Numbered from the stretch's first letter, positions 32,331-44,035 are shown. The stretch is 64,000 bases of DNA from Glebionis coronaria (GCA_025667525.1 CM046877.1:620200580-620264579); one strand, 5' to 3'. Numbers and translations are program-made. Notes: generated by a model from the letters alone, not told the origin.

Positions 32331-33727
32331 GAGCTTCAACCAAATACATCTTCTCACGAAACCATGTTGCATCCCTTCTTCTTTTTGGCTGAGTGCATTC
32401 CCTAGCCATATGACCTTGTCCTCGGCAATTGTAGCAAGTCACAACCTTTTAAGGACCAATAGGGCTCCATTTCCATTAGCTTGAGAATTTAAAACTTGAG
32501 CATTGACAGTCCTTGTAGGAGGTCCATATTAATTTTGCCTTCCCTGAATAGGTTGCACCGTCACTTGACCATCTTGAGCAGTGGCTTGTTGTCAAAGATT
32601 TGAAGAGGTGCAGAGCTGATTGTTTGTTGGTGGGAATCCTCTAGTTGCAACAAGTTTTGATAAGTAGGCAGTGAGATGGTTTAGAACATCAGTTGGCGAA
32701 TCATTTGGAGTAAAGACCGGTGCTTGGATTGGTGGAAGTTCATTGGAGTGGAAGGCTTGTGCTGGTTGTGCTTCAATTAGAAAATATCCTTGCTGAGGAG
32801 TATAGCCCATTGGAGAAGTGTTGGCTTGTTATGGTGATGTCTGATGTGGTGGTTGTTGAGGAAAAGATTGTTGATGAACACTTTGTTGAAATACTTGTTG
32901 TGGCATCATTAGTGGTTGATAAGATGGTTGATGTGGTTGCTGATAGGTGTGTGGTGGTGGCTGCTGCAAGTATGATGGTTGTTGATAAGTATAAGCCATG
33001 TTTTGTTGAGAAGCATACATGGCAAGTGGATCATGAACTTGAGGTGTAGATAACCGAGCCTCGATCACATGGAATTCGTGTTGTTGAAGAAAAGCTTGAA
33101 GTTGATCCACATTGGTATTATGCAAGTCCTTAGCCAATTTAACAGCCGTCACATATTTACGCCATTCTGAAGGAAGGGTGTTCAAGTACTTGGTTTTTAA
33201 TTGAAACGTAGTAATTTCCATGCCATAGACATTGAGCTCATTCAACAATAGGGTAAATCTCAAATAGTAGTCATTGAGAGTTTCCCCAGGAACATAGGCA
33301 AACTTATCTAACGTATCATATAGCTTACACTCTCGTTCTTGTTTAGTTAACGAGGTGCCTTGCATAGAACATGAATTCTATCCCATAACTCTTTGGCAAC
33401 TTTATATTTGCTGACGAGTTTGTAGACATATGGAGGAAGGGCTTGGAGAATGATGTTTGTAGCATACTTATCACATTTGTCTTGAATCTTCATATCTCCG
33501 GTCAATTCACCCGTTGTGTGAGGACGAGTAACTGTACCTTCCGTCACAATACCATAATCTGATGGTCCATTGAGCACCGATGCCAAAATGAGTTGTCCAT
33601 TCTCTTTGTTTAACATGTAAAGTTCCATTCGGGAAGTCCAATCCTCGTACATAGACTTCTCCAACATTGGTGAACGATTATCCGTACGCGAGAGGATGGA
33701 CTTATCCGTAAGAGATGTGTACTCCAT
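32331..33727 (-). pseudogene. Gag of copia element D
   Basis: Gag starts at 33,727 with MEYTSLTDKSILSRTDNRSPMLEKSMYEDW and has the UBN2/copia Gag block (LQALPPYVYKLVSKYKVAKELWDRIHVL). A frameshift near 33,360 moves it to MQGTSLTKQERECKLYDTLDKFAYVPGETLNDYYLRF. In-frame stops at 32,829 and 32,592 follow. A Gln/Pro-rich region precedes a zinc knuckle, CYNCRGQGHMARE, at about 32,440-32,400 (CX2CX4HX4C type). E has the same layout. Confidence 0.8.
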
Positions 33728-34470
33728 TTCGATAAGTTAAGATTTACAAACGTTGATCGAACAATGAGAGAAAGTAAATATGTTTGTTGTTGTGTTAAAG
33801 CCGAGAAATAATGTTGAAATCCCCTAAATAATATTGAAATCCCCTAAAACAAGTTTTGTCGCAATGTTAATGTTTAAACCATCAGAATACTCATCGCAAT
33901 AACCATCGCAATATTACCCATCGCAATGACACTTGTATCCTAATGACCTTTGTATCGCAATATGAAGTCTGTCGGAATACCCCTACTATCGCAATATGTC
34001 CACTGTCGGAATATGAGGACTGTCGGAATGGTACTCGTATCGGAATGAGACAAGTATCGCAATGTGACACCTATCGGAATATGAGGACTATCGCAATATG
34101 GCAAATGAAATTTTGTCAGAGTAAGGTTTCAATAAGCCTTAATTCCGTCACAATCTACGATCGCAATGAACGATCGCAATGTACGTCGGAATAACTGGTA
34201 TCGCAATACCTGGTGATCGCAAAGTAAAACCCTTCCAACTTTGCGATGGAGTATTTTTCCACTTTTCTCGGATAGTACCCAAGAAATTTGAGATTTTTAG
34301 CCAACTAAAGTATCAAATACCCAAAAAAATTGTGTTTTTAACCAAAGTAACAATACAAAATATCAAGATTAAACCATAAAAACACAAAAAAAAATTGGTA
34401 CGAATGATATAGATCAAAGTAGGCGTGAAAATCAAGAACACAAACACAAAAACCAAACAATCATCCCATG
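33728..34470 (-). repeat. Leader of element D with ATTSCGAT array
   Basis: The 5' leader between the primer site and Gag contains about twenty copies of TCGCAAT or TCGGAAT (sense strand ATTGCGA or ATTCCGA) between 33,880 and 34,245 at irregular spacing. The rest is A-rich. The motif core is the one found in the LTRs of A and B and in the leader of E. Confidence 0.75.
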
Positions 34471-34483
34471 GCTCTTGATACCA
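34471..34483 (-). other. Primer binding site of element D
   Basis: Minus strand TGGTATCAAGAGC, two bases from the LTR end. It resembles the initiator-Met site with one extra A; E has exactly the same sequence at 58,491-58,503. Confidence 0.8.
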
Positions 34484-34485
34484 TT

Positions 34486-34817
34486 TGTAAGATATTCTAA
34501 ATCTTGCTTATGGTTAGAGAGAGAAAGAGATAGAGAGATGGTGAGGACACACGCACTTTTAGAGAGAGAAAGTGAAAGAAAACACTTTTCTTACTATGTG
34601 AAAAATAAGGTGAACCACACCCTCTCCATCTAATGAGAGGGTTTATATACCCAAGCCTTGTGATGGGCTTGGGCTTACATGTTTGGGCCGTCCATACAAA
34701 CCATGGACTAGGCCTTTCCTTGTTTACTTAATGTAGAATAACTAAACTACGAGCCACTACTTAATATATTGTCGGAGTGACCGAATCTTCCTAAATACGA
34801 AAAACGTATTTCCAACA
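34486..34817 (-). mobile_element. 5' LTR of copia element D
   Basis: This 332-bp LTR reads TGTTGGAAATACG ... TCTTACA on the minus strand. It interrupts the gag of element G, with CTATC (34,818-34,822) as the expected target duplication copy. A TATA box (TATATAAA on the minus strand, 34,642-34,649) is directly followed by a perfect hairpin with 8-bp arms ACCCTCTC / GAGAGGGT (34,619-34,642). Its outer end resembles the LTR end of E, so the two families are related. The 3' LTR is off-window. Confidence 0.85.
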
Positions 34818-35334
34818 CTATCACATGCCTACGAGTAGCAATCCCATCATTACCATCAGGTGCATCATCATCCTCATCATCCTCTGATTCAGAATCAGAT
34901 TCAGACGATTCAGACAATTCATCTCTAAGTAGCTCAAACTCAGAGTCAGACCAATCAACTGGAGGGGGTAAGGGCTCACCCTCCGCTACATAATAAGGGA
35001 AAATAAGCTCAGCCTCATCATCATCATCAACCTCGTCATCTATGCCTATCTCCTCCTCGACATCCTCGTCGTCATCCTCATTACCTACATTATCTATACC
35101 AATCTCATCATCATTCTCAATACCAACATTATCATTCTCATTCTCTACAACATCAACCTGAGGGGCAATCTGATCTCCTAGTCCTATCTCGGACTCGGGA
35201 TCCTCAAATGGTTCCTCCTCATCATCATCCATATCCTCATTTACATCATAATCCACTAAGTCTAAATAAGGGTTATCATTTACATTAGGTTCAGGAATAG
35301 CATGGTTCTCTACAGGAATATTAGGGTCAGCCAT
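34818..35334 (-). pseudogene. Gag N-terminus of element G, cut by D
   Basis: The ORF starts at 35,334 with MADPNIPVENHAIPEPNVND and is strongly acidic: long runs of Asp/Glu and a Ser/Asp/Glu segment (SESSESDSESEDDEDDD). Native sequence ends after GIATRRHVI at 34,818, where the LTR of D begins; the residues beyond belong to D. Its place, about 275 bp inside the primer site of a long-LTR element, is the basis for calling it Gag. No capsid or zinc knuckle is visible because the rest is off-window. It could be another element-encoded acidic protein. Confidence 0.55.
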
Positions 35335-35626
35335 GACAATTTGAATTTATAATATATCTCGTATTAGCATAAAAATAATTATTAAACAGTTACATACTGA
35401 AACCACGATATATACATATATATAAATTAAATTATATATATAAAAATATATATCTTCTCAATAAGGCTTGTTGGTAACGTCGGAGATCTTTGGCATCGTT
35501 ATAGTCAAAAGATTTTTCAAACATTTTCAGAAAATGTTTATAGTTAAAAGATTTTGAAATGTTTTGTTCAAAACCCTGGTTTTTAAAAATCTTTCGTTCT
35601 CTATAACGAGAGCTCTGGTACCAAAC
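35335..35626 (-). other. Leader and primer binding site of element G
   Basis: At 35,610-35,623 the minus strand reads TGGTACCAGAGCTC, a one-base variant of the initiator-Met primer site seen in C. The leader is AT-rich with TATATA runs at about 35,408-35,450. A short ORF at 35,432-35,647 crosses into the LTR and is probably chance. Confidence 0.75.
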
Positions 35627-38575
35627 TGTAACACTCTCAAATTTCATATCGGTACAGCGGAAGAGTCATTTGAGTGTTACGGGATAGCACAATAACTCTA
35701 ATTATAGACAACGCATAAAAACGGTTGTACAAGGTTTAACATACATTCATTCGAAATAGAAGTTTTAAGTGTACAACAGGTCCCCAAATTACACAGTCAT
35801 AAAGTTTACAAAACATAGATCGAATGAATAATTTTTATTATGTGGGCCATCAGAGTCGATCTCCATCCAGATTACCTTCAAGCACCTGAGATAGAACATG
35901 CAAAAATTATATCAGCGAATTCCGAGTGAATTCATAGAGTTTAATAAAACCGTTATATAAAACAATCATCGACATCAGAACACAAGTATAATAACATAAG
36001 TAAGTCCTCGTATTGCTAGTCAGGCAATATATAAATAAAATCATTCATCTATAACCGTCCATTGAAACCACAGTTTCAATATTATCGTTATTTGCATCGT
36101 ATCATATCGGATATTTAAATTACATTCGATCATTATTAGTCGCATGACATTGTTACCTTACTATCACAAACAACGGGCCGCGAAACCGAAAAACAATTTA
36201 CCCATCTAAGTTAGCGTGTCGTCACAAAAATCACGCTATGTAAATCTTCTCATACATAAATTCGCTTACCAATCAATGTGGTATGACAGGGATCAACCGT
36301 CAAGGCGCAAACTAGGGTGATCTTCCCCAAATAGTAATATTATATGCATAAGCGTCTACCAAATCCGGGTAGTTCACAATTCATGCTAATAGGACTTTAA
36401 GTGACATAACCTAACTATAATAATCCTTTACATTTCATTTATTGGGTCATAGCATCATTCGGGTCCATATCAATAAGCATACCATCGGGACTACTTGTGT
36501 TCTATTTTTATCAAAAACTAGCATGTTATCTCCCTCGCGGGTTTAGAAATCATTTTATAAAATATTTAAAAGAGTGCGAGGTTATGAACTCACATTGATT
36601 AAGAATAGCGGGTTATCGGCTACGGGCGTGCTTCGATCACGGAAACCTATATAAATAATACTCGGTCATAGACTTTTGTTCAATGACTTTATAAAAATAA
36701 TAGATATGTATATATATGATGATTTTATAAGTATGATGATGATCAAGTGGGATTTTATCTCTTTATTTACTCATTATAGTGTCATGTGTTGGTAAATTTT
36801 TAGACTAGTTTAACTTGTTTATACATTGAGGCCCAATAAGCCCATTATAAGCCCAATACATTATATTAGTCCAATTATACTTTTAACATCAGCCCTATAC
36901 TCACATGTTGGGCCCAAGTGGGTTAAGCCCAATGAGTAAGTCTATTAGTGTTTAGCCAAATTAGTTGGGTTAATAGTCCAATAAGGCTAATTTGGCCCGT
37001 TAATGTCCATATGTTATAAAGCTCGGGTTTTATCGGTTTTTACTTGTCATATGTACTTATACATCACTATATGAGTTATAAAAAGGTTACATTAGACGGA
37101 TCCGACCGTCTAAGTTTTAATTGACGAAAACGTTAATCTTTTGGTTTTAGCCGAAAAGACGTAAAACTTATGTATATAATTTTATAACTTATAAAACATA
37201 TCAAATTGCCACTTTTATAAAATGTTACATTTATTTATTAAAGTATATACTTATTTATATATAACATATAAGTTAGTGGGTTTTAGGTATACATTTTATA
37301 TTAGTTTTTTACTTGAGTACTAATTTTAATATATATACTTTTATTTTACAAATCTGATTATGAATTTCACTTTCACCATTTTTACCATATCTTGAGTTCT
37401 ACAAGGAGATAGAAGCTCATTTTTAGGCCGCACAAACTCATGATATGAACTTCAATATTGTTTTGATCACATCTCACTCGTTTTATGGATTCCGTTGAGT
37501 GTCCAACTCTCACATATGTACAAGTCACATACCTTACTGTATATTAATTTATCCAAGTCATTTTAACAATTTATCATATGGGTCTTTACTGTTTCATACA
37601 GCCTACTATTTTAAACATGATTTTAACATCTTTTCATGTAGCTTTTAATCTTTTTAACCAAGTTTATCAACACATGATCCCCACATAATACTTTTACCAT
37701 CATATACATATACATTAAGAAAGAAAATACAAATTTACATTTACAAAATAACAAGAAAATGGAAGGATTGATCTTGTTACCAACCAAGATAATGAAAGTT
37801 AAGATCAAGGCTTGACTTTTTATGACAAAACTTGTAGTACACCAAAACCAACTTCAAGATCACCAAACTTTATAAACTCCTTGGGGAAAATCAGCCCCAA
37901 GACACCAAGGAAACTTCTTTTTGGATGTTATAATCACCACCAATCAATAAATCTTCAAAATGACATCATCTTATGTATGAATAACATAGGATTTGTGGAT
38001 AAATTTTGATCAAAATGGGGTGTTTATGGTTGAGAGTGGACGGAAAGGTGAGGGAGTAGTGAGATAGATGTGTGTTTTTTCATGTATGAAAATGAAGCTA
38101 GTGGTTTAACTTTGGTTGTTTTGAGGTGCATATGGTTTGGTGGCAAAGCTAAGACACTTGTCTTAGCTTTGTATGTAAGTTTGACACATCTCTTGATGTG
38201 TTGGCTTAAGCTAGCCGTCCCATGTGTGGGGGTGGGGCAAGTTTATCTTGTCTCATCCCCATTTATTTACGGGTACTCCTCGATTCTAGTTTCCTCGATT
38301 TGCGTGCCCTCGGGTCGTTTTACGAAAAACGTTTTTATAAATAATGAATCAACGGCAAAAAATGAATCTAATAAAAATTGTCTCATCAAAAACGGAGTTC
38401 AAAAACGTAAATACGTAATCCTAGGGTTTCCGGTTTAGTCGTAAAGGACGTTAAATTATGCACGTAAGCCCAAATTTCAATCCGTATATTGTGAGTTCAT
38501 CAACCAACACAAAAATAAGTTTCAAAATAATATACGAGAAAATATTTTACTACCTGGAAATGTTAGATTGTCACA
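35627..38575 (-). mobile_element. 5' LTR of element G, Ty3/gypsy-like
   Basis: The 2.95-kb LTR starts TGTAACACTC and ends TTGTCACA on the plus strand, as does the LTR of C. Long collinear similarity to C is clear at 36,130-36,610 (C: 800-1,270) and 38,240-38,460 (C: 3,070-3,290). C and G are independent insertions, because each has its own primer site on its left. ATTAG at 38,576-38,580 would be the target duplication copy. No credible gene lies inside. Confidence 0.78.
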
Positions 38576-39592
38576 ATTAGGGTTGGGTTTATTGTATTCA
38601 GTATGGAGATATGAATAAAAAATACAGACTTTTAGTCTTTTGTTAATCAACTTAAATCCAGGTTAGGGTTTATTGTTCGATTTCATCCAATAATCGGGTA
38701 TTCGTTGAATCAACGATTGTTGGAGTTTACCTAATTATCGGTATTCTTTTTTAATCAACGGTAGTTGGAAGGATTGTGTCTGCCATTCTTTGGAATCGAC
38801 AGATTCGGTTATCTATCTTTGTTACTTTGCTTTTTTTCGCTACATCATTTTCCCTCACCGTCCCACGACCTCTTGTGGGGATATGATCAATTGATTCGAA
38901 CTTTAGTCACACGGATCCATGTAAAGCTTATTATGTTCTACTAAACCCTCAGAAAATGGCCTATTTGAAGCTTAATATTATTCCACTAGTTACAACAAAT
39001 TTATCGATTATTTAGTGCTTAGTTATTAACTAGTTACACAAAAGATATATTGATCCATTCAGAGTGATTGTATAAGTTGTTGGTCAGCTTTAAGTGTGTT
39101 TGTTAGTTGAAGTGACGACATGGCACTCGAGTTAGCATTTATAGCTTATAGAAAGTAGCTTATTTGTTTAAGCTTATGAGCTTATTTTTTTGGTTTATAT
39201 TTCATAACCCTCAATTTTCCAGCTTATTTTGAGACTTGTGGGCTTATATAAGTTTAATATGAAGTCTGAAGTCTCAAAATAAGCCGAAAATTAGGATTAG
39301 GAGCCCACGTATTAAACAAACACCTTAAGCTTATGGTAATATTGATAAGAGCATAAGCTGATAAGATCATTTTTGGGGGCTTATGAGCTTATTTATTTTT
39401 TCTTATAGTTTTTGTAAGCCCATAAAATTGAGTGGATAAGCTCATAATCCAGATAATGAGCTTTTGAGTTTATAAAATTTCTAATAAGCTTATAATTAAG
39501 CCCATCAAATAAGCTTAGACAAACACCCAATCTACTTTTTAGTAGTAGCAATATACACATAATAAAATTCAGCTATGCGCCGCTCAGATTCG
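38576..39592. other. Flanking DNA with MITE-like AAGCTTAT repeats
   Basis: No coding sequence is visible, and specifically no second exon of the dioxygenase. Between 39,140 and 39,530 the words GCTTATT and AAGCTTAT recur many times. An inverted repeat pairs AGCTTATTTTGAGACTT near 39,221 with its complement near 39,268. ACAAACACC near 39,316 and 39,522 could be ends of a hAT-type MITE, but clean ends and a duplication were not found. Confidence 0.45.
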
Positions 39593-39622
39593 TTAGTTCA
39601 TAACATAAAAACAACAACTTAC

Positions 39623-39967
39623 ATGAGACAACTCATAATGAAACCCAATCATTTGCTCTGGAGGCGATTCATTAGCAGTATAAACACGCTCACATATCTT
39701 CGTCCGACTTCCTGCACCACCAGCTCCATACGCGAAATCCTCGTAACCAAAACACTCGACAGTCTCATTAAACTCAGCTGCAGTACTAAGACCAAAGCCT
39801 CTGAATAAAACAACACCAGTTCTATGAAGTGGTGAGTCTAGATATTGTTTGTTGGACTTAACTAGCTCAGTTAGCTGAATTGCTAACGTGGCATTATGGT
39901 TTGGAGTTAGAATTGCCGGGAAAATGATGTCACGGTTTAGAATGAATGGTTGTTCTTTTGTTGTCAT
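39623..39967 (-). CDS. First coding exon of a clavaminate synthase-like 2-oxoglutarate dioxygenase
   Basis: The exon encodes 115 residues from MTTKEQPFILNRDIIFPAIL to FHYELSH. It resembles the N-terminus of plant clavaminate synthase-like proteins (TauD/TfdA fold, Fe(II)- and 2-oxoglutarate-dependent), of which Arabidopsis At3g21360 is the member I know. Family blocks are LHRTGVVLFRGFGLSTAAEFNETVECFGYE and VYTANESPPEQ. FHYE provides the HxE part of the iron site. The exon ends at a consensus splice donor, GTAAGT on the minus strand (39,617-39,622), in phase 0. The ATG at 39,967 is chosen because the 20 residues upstream come partly from the foldback element. The distal His and 2-oxoglutarate-binding Arg must lie in later exons, which are not in this window. 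The substrate is unknown. Confidence 0.75.
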
Positions 39968-39991
39968 GGTTGGTTTATTAATTTTAATGTT

Positions 39992-41134
39992 AGGTGAAAG
40001 GTAAACGTACGCAATATAGTTTTTCAAGAAAACTGAAATACGTAACCAACTTTATTTTGTACTAATTAATAGTCCTATCATACTTTCAAATTTTGTTCAA
40101 TATACGTAATATGACCGGCTAGGTGACTTGTTTGACAGGTTTCACCTTCCAATTTTATAATTATGACCCCTTGACTTTTTTGGGGCTTCCACTTTTAGTC
40201 CCTTTACTTTTCCAACATATATTTCGAATATTTTTTTATGTAAACTTATACACGTAGAAGTAAAAATACTATTTTTTAAAAAATATCATAATATTTATTT
40301 TTTTCAAAATTTTGAGAAAAATAAAGTTTTTTGCAAAAAACCGAAATTTTATTTTTTCAAAATTTTATGAAAAGAAAAGTTTAGAAAATAAATTAAAAAA
40401 ACAATTTTTTTGAAAAAAAGCAGATTTCTATTATATAATTATAAAAATATAAAATTTTTTTGACAAAAAAAATATTTTCGAAATATTTATTTTTTAATGA
40501 AAAACAAAATTTCCGAAAAAGTTTTAATTTTCGAAAAGACTTTTTTTTAAAAAAAAAATTAAAATGAATTTTTCGAAAAAAAATAATTTTTTTGAAAAAA
40601 AATAATTTTTCAAAAATTATATAAAAGATTAAAAACATATATTTTTAAATTAAAAATTTTTCTAAAAATTATTTTTTTCAGAATTCTTTTATTTTTCAAA
40701 AATTTATGTTTTTAATTTTTTTTTATAAAAATCTGCTTTATTTTAAAAATTATTCAAAAATAATTTTTCAGATTTCTTAAAAAAATAATTTTTCAAAAAT
40801 TTATGTTTTTAATTTTTTTTTATAGAAATCTGCCTTAAAAGTAATTTTTAAATTAACTTTTCTAAAAAAAATTTGCACAAAAAATCGAAAATATTAAACT
40901 TTGAAAGTGAAACTCCCCTTTGTTTTTAGAGACTAAAAGTGGAAGTCCCCCAAAGGTCAAAGGAATATAATTATAAAATTTTAAAATGAAACTTGTCAAA
41001 CAAGTCACTTAGCCGGTCATATTACGTATATTGAACAAAATTTGAAAATATACTGGGACTACTAGTACAAAATAAAGTTGATTACGTATTTCAGTTTTCT
41101 TAAAAACTATATTGCGTATTTATAGCTTTCACCC
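39992..41134. mobile_element. Foldback element with long TIRs, Mutator-like
   Basis: Outer arms of about 215 bp (39,992-40,210 and 40,912-41,134) are inverted copies starting GGTGAAAG and ending CTTTCACC. Examples are GCAATATAGTTTTT near 40,010 against 41,102-41,115, and GACCGGCTA near 40,110 against TAGCCGGTC near 41,012. A perfect 9-bp duplication TTTAATGTT flanks it at 39,983-39,991 and 41,135-41,143. Nine-base duplications and long TIRs fit Mutator-like (MULE) elements. The interior is low-complexity A/T-rich with no transposase, so it is non-autonomous. It separates the dioxygenase start codon from DNA carrying a TATA-like sequence. Confidence 0.8.
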
Positions 41135-41143
41135 TTTAATGTT

Positions 41144-41460
41144 TGTTAGTGTTTTTGAGTGTATATAGAACGAGTTAATTGCATAAATCGTCTCTGAACT
41201 TTGAAGAAATTGCATGTCTCTTTTCAACCTTTTCGAAGCTGCAGATGTCGTTCACGTGGGATACTTATCGGCATATTTCGTCCATGCTTTAAAGTTGGAC
41301 GTGGTTTTTAGTGTTTGTCAAATAAATGGCTCAAGTATATGCGCAAGATAGAAAGATATCGATTCTCAAAGAATGCATGACTTTTTTTAATCTGAATTTT
41401 CGATTCGATATTGCAAGACTAATCCCAAGACGACTATCTTTTTGGATGCATGTGAATCTT
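41144..41460. other. Flank between foldback element and element E
   Basis: On the minus strand a CTATATACAC sequence at about 41,158-41,167 could be the original TATA box of the dioxygenase gene. GTTAATTGCATAAATCGTC at 41,175 onward resembles ends of dispersed plant repeats. Bases 41,456-41,460 (ATCTT) are the left target duplication copy of element E. No gene is seen. Confidence 0.4.
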
Positions 41461-41778
41461 TGTAGAATATTGATAAACTATGAATCTATGAAGTGGGTTG
41501 AAGATTCCTAGAGAGAGAAACTAGTGAGAGAAAGTGAGAGATAAACTATGTGTTTTTCATTAAATGATGAAAATGGAATGTCAACAACCAACCCCTTTCC
41601 ATGGTGGAAAGGGGTATTTATATGCAAGGCCAATATTGGGCTTGGGCTGACCCATGACAAGCCCATGGGTCGGTTTCTTACTTAACTTATTAAGTAACAT
41701 TAACTACGAGCTATTACAACATTAATACTATTGTGTAGTGACCGATACTTCTAATATGCGTTAAACGTATTTCTAACA
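41461..41778 (-). repeat. 3' LTR of element E
   Basis: It reads TGTTAGAAATACG ... TTCTACA on the minus strand. The TATA box (TATAAATA, 41,617-41,624) is directly followed by a perfect hairpin of 10-bp arms, ACCCCTTTCC and GGAAAGGGGT, with a 5-base loop (41,593-41,617). A C-run at 41,782-41,787 just inside the LTR is the polypurine tract on the sense strand (GGGGGAGAT). Confidence 0.88.
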
Positions 41779-44035
41779 ATCTCCCCCTAAGGGAGGTCAC
41801 TCCACGTTACAAAGTCCTAAACCTAGCATACTATACTAAGTCTTCGTTCTTCAGCTCGTAGTCTTTTCTTCTTTCTTTTTGTTGTGAATATGTTGATTTG
41901 ATCTTTTAGGCTTTGGCTTGAGAGCATTGTTCTTTTGGCCTTTCACGTGCGATCTTTGCCTTCTTGTGAATCTTGCCTCCTCGTGACTCCATGTTCCACA
42001 CACTTATGTCTTTTTGTTGAATTCTCGAAAGCTTCAGAGTTTGGTACAGCGGAAGACTTCATTTTGCACTTTCTTGAATTCTGCTGAACTTTGATGCAGA
42101 AAAACATAAGCATGTGGGAACGACTTTAGCAGGTACACCGCAACGCCACCGTCTTCAACTGTTACACATCAACGCCACCGTCTTCAACAGGTACACAGCA
42201 ACGCCACCGTCTTTAACAGGTACACAGCAACGACACGAATAAAATGGCTTTGACATTTTATTCTAATTCGGTAGCATTTTACCTCCGGTCGGTGAAGACC
42301 GTTGGATGATATTAGATATCGTACCCGTGACGGATAGTTTCAATTAAGTAACTTCCTGACAGGATTTCGCGGGTAAACCCGTTCTCTTTATTCGACCGTC
42401 CAAAGCTGACTGCGAACATAAAGAGTGAATCATTTGGATTAAAAATCCTTATGATTGAAGCCGTCAATTCATGAAACCTGGAACAAGTGAATTTTAATTA
42501 AGATATTCACCATCGTTGCTTTCCAGTTGTCACAAACTTGATTCAAATTGAATCTTGCTTGTTACATACCAAGTGTTGTTTGATGTTAACACTAGAAGGA
42601 TTTCCACTCGTCACTGTGAACACTAAAGAGTGTCACTCTGAGTGTTCTGGCAAGATCATATGATAATGCGTAGAGGCCTGGAACGAGTTTAAGTTCAATT
42701 AAGAATTAAACTACTGTTTCTTTCAAGTTTTTCACAAGATTGGTTCTTAAAGAACCGCACGTGTAACCTACCATGAGCTTGTTTGATGTTGGATCAAGCA
42801 GGATTTCTATCTTCATTGTAATACTTGCGTATTACTCGGATGTTCTGGCAATATTACAAGAATACTGCGTAGGACTCATAAAAATCTCTTACTTTTCACA
42901 GTGTGTGAGAAAGCAAGGAATAAATGGAAAGTGTCCTAATGAGACTTTTGATGATCTCGTGGCTCTAGACTCGATAGTGCATTTTGATTTAGTGAGCGAT
43001 GGCTGGAGAGGAATGCCACCTTTTCAATATCAGTCTATTCGGAGTGAATAAACCAATAGATAACGTGTTGATCTCCGTGTGATTAAAACAAATACCTTTT
43101 GAGAGATATTTGAGTTAGCTGGGAAGGGTTGTGTGTTGCATCACTGGGTCCATGATGTCTTTCTTCAATATCGAGAATCATTGACAAAAATGATCTCAAT
43201 AGCATATGTATTGACCCGGTTTCTGCCTAAAGTTGTAAGGAGGGCTTCTTTCTTTACACCCTTTATCTTTACAATTCTTTTTCATTCTTTAATCTCTTCA
43301 ATGCTTACCAATACGTCATAACTAGCACCTTGTTGTGATTGTTCTAGTGCTAGCTTAAGTACTTGGTCGGCATTCAGCTACGTTCACAATCTTTCTCCAA
43401 CTTTCCTAGGACTTCTAATTCTATCTAGGGAATTGTCCTTGGGAAGATTCTATCGGCTCTGATGAATCATTGGACTAAACCTATTCCTACCACCCTTTTG
43501 TCACCACATTCGTCGTGAATTAAGCGTGTTTTGGGAAAGTATAGCCACCATGAAAAATCCTTGAAAATCACCTAAGGTACTTGTGATATTGAAATCAAAA
43601 GTTTTGTACCTTAGGTGTTTTGTTCATCAAAAACGCTCCCCCTTAACACGTGCTTTACACATATTAAGTTGGATTATCGTTAAGTCTTTTTCATCTTTTA
43701 GCCAAATATCATTTAAGTCTCCTTAATCCCATTTTCTCCCCTTATCCAAAATGTTAACCATTAATATTTGGGATAATGAATGGATTAACCGGTCTTTGGG
43801 TAAAAATGAAATCGATGTTTGGCCATAGAACATGTTAATGCTCCCCCTTAAATTAATAAGGGATAGTTGTAGCGCTTTAGTATGATATATTTTGAAAGAT
43901 TTAGAATCTCGTGAGAAATTCTTGAAAAATTATCATACCTTAACACTACATCAAGCCGTAAAAGCACAATATTCACAAATTTACATATTCACAATTAAAA
44001 AACCAATATAAAGTGGACCTGAAATGTACGACCCA
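41779..44035 (-). other. 3' non-coding region of element E with two duplications
   Basis: No credible ORF. A minisatellite of about 33 bp with CAACGCCACCGTCTT cores lies at 42,128-42,236. A diverged tandem duplication of about 200 bp lies at 42,476-42,675 and 42,676-42,870; both halves share CCTGGAAC, TTGTTTGATGTT, AGGATTTC and a GTTCTGGCAA block in the same order. The polypurine tract abuts the LTR. Confidence 0.55.

Noticed and set aside
24..38575. LTRs of C and G as the two LTRs of one element
   Set aside because: Both have a primer site on their left, so both are 5' LTRs. They also differ by more than 600 bp in length, and C lies inside A, which is nested in D within G.
39593..40027. Dioxygenase start at the upstream Met (40,027)
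   Set aside because: The first codons lie in the inverted-repeat arm of the foldback element; the Met at 39,967 begins the part that resembles the family.
40225..40900. A/T-rich stretch as a scaffold attachment region or origin
   Set aside because: It is the interior of the foldback element; base composition alone does not support a function.
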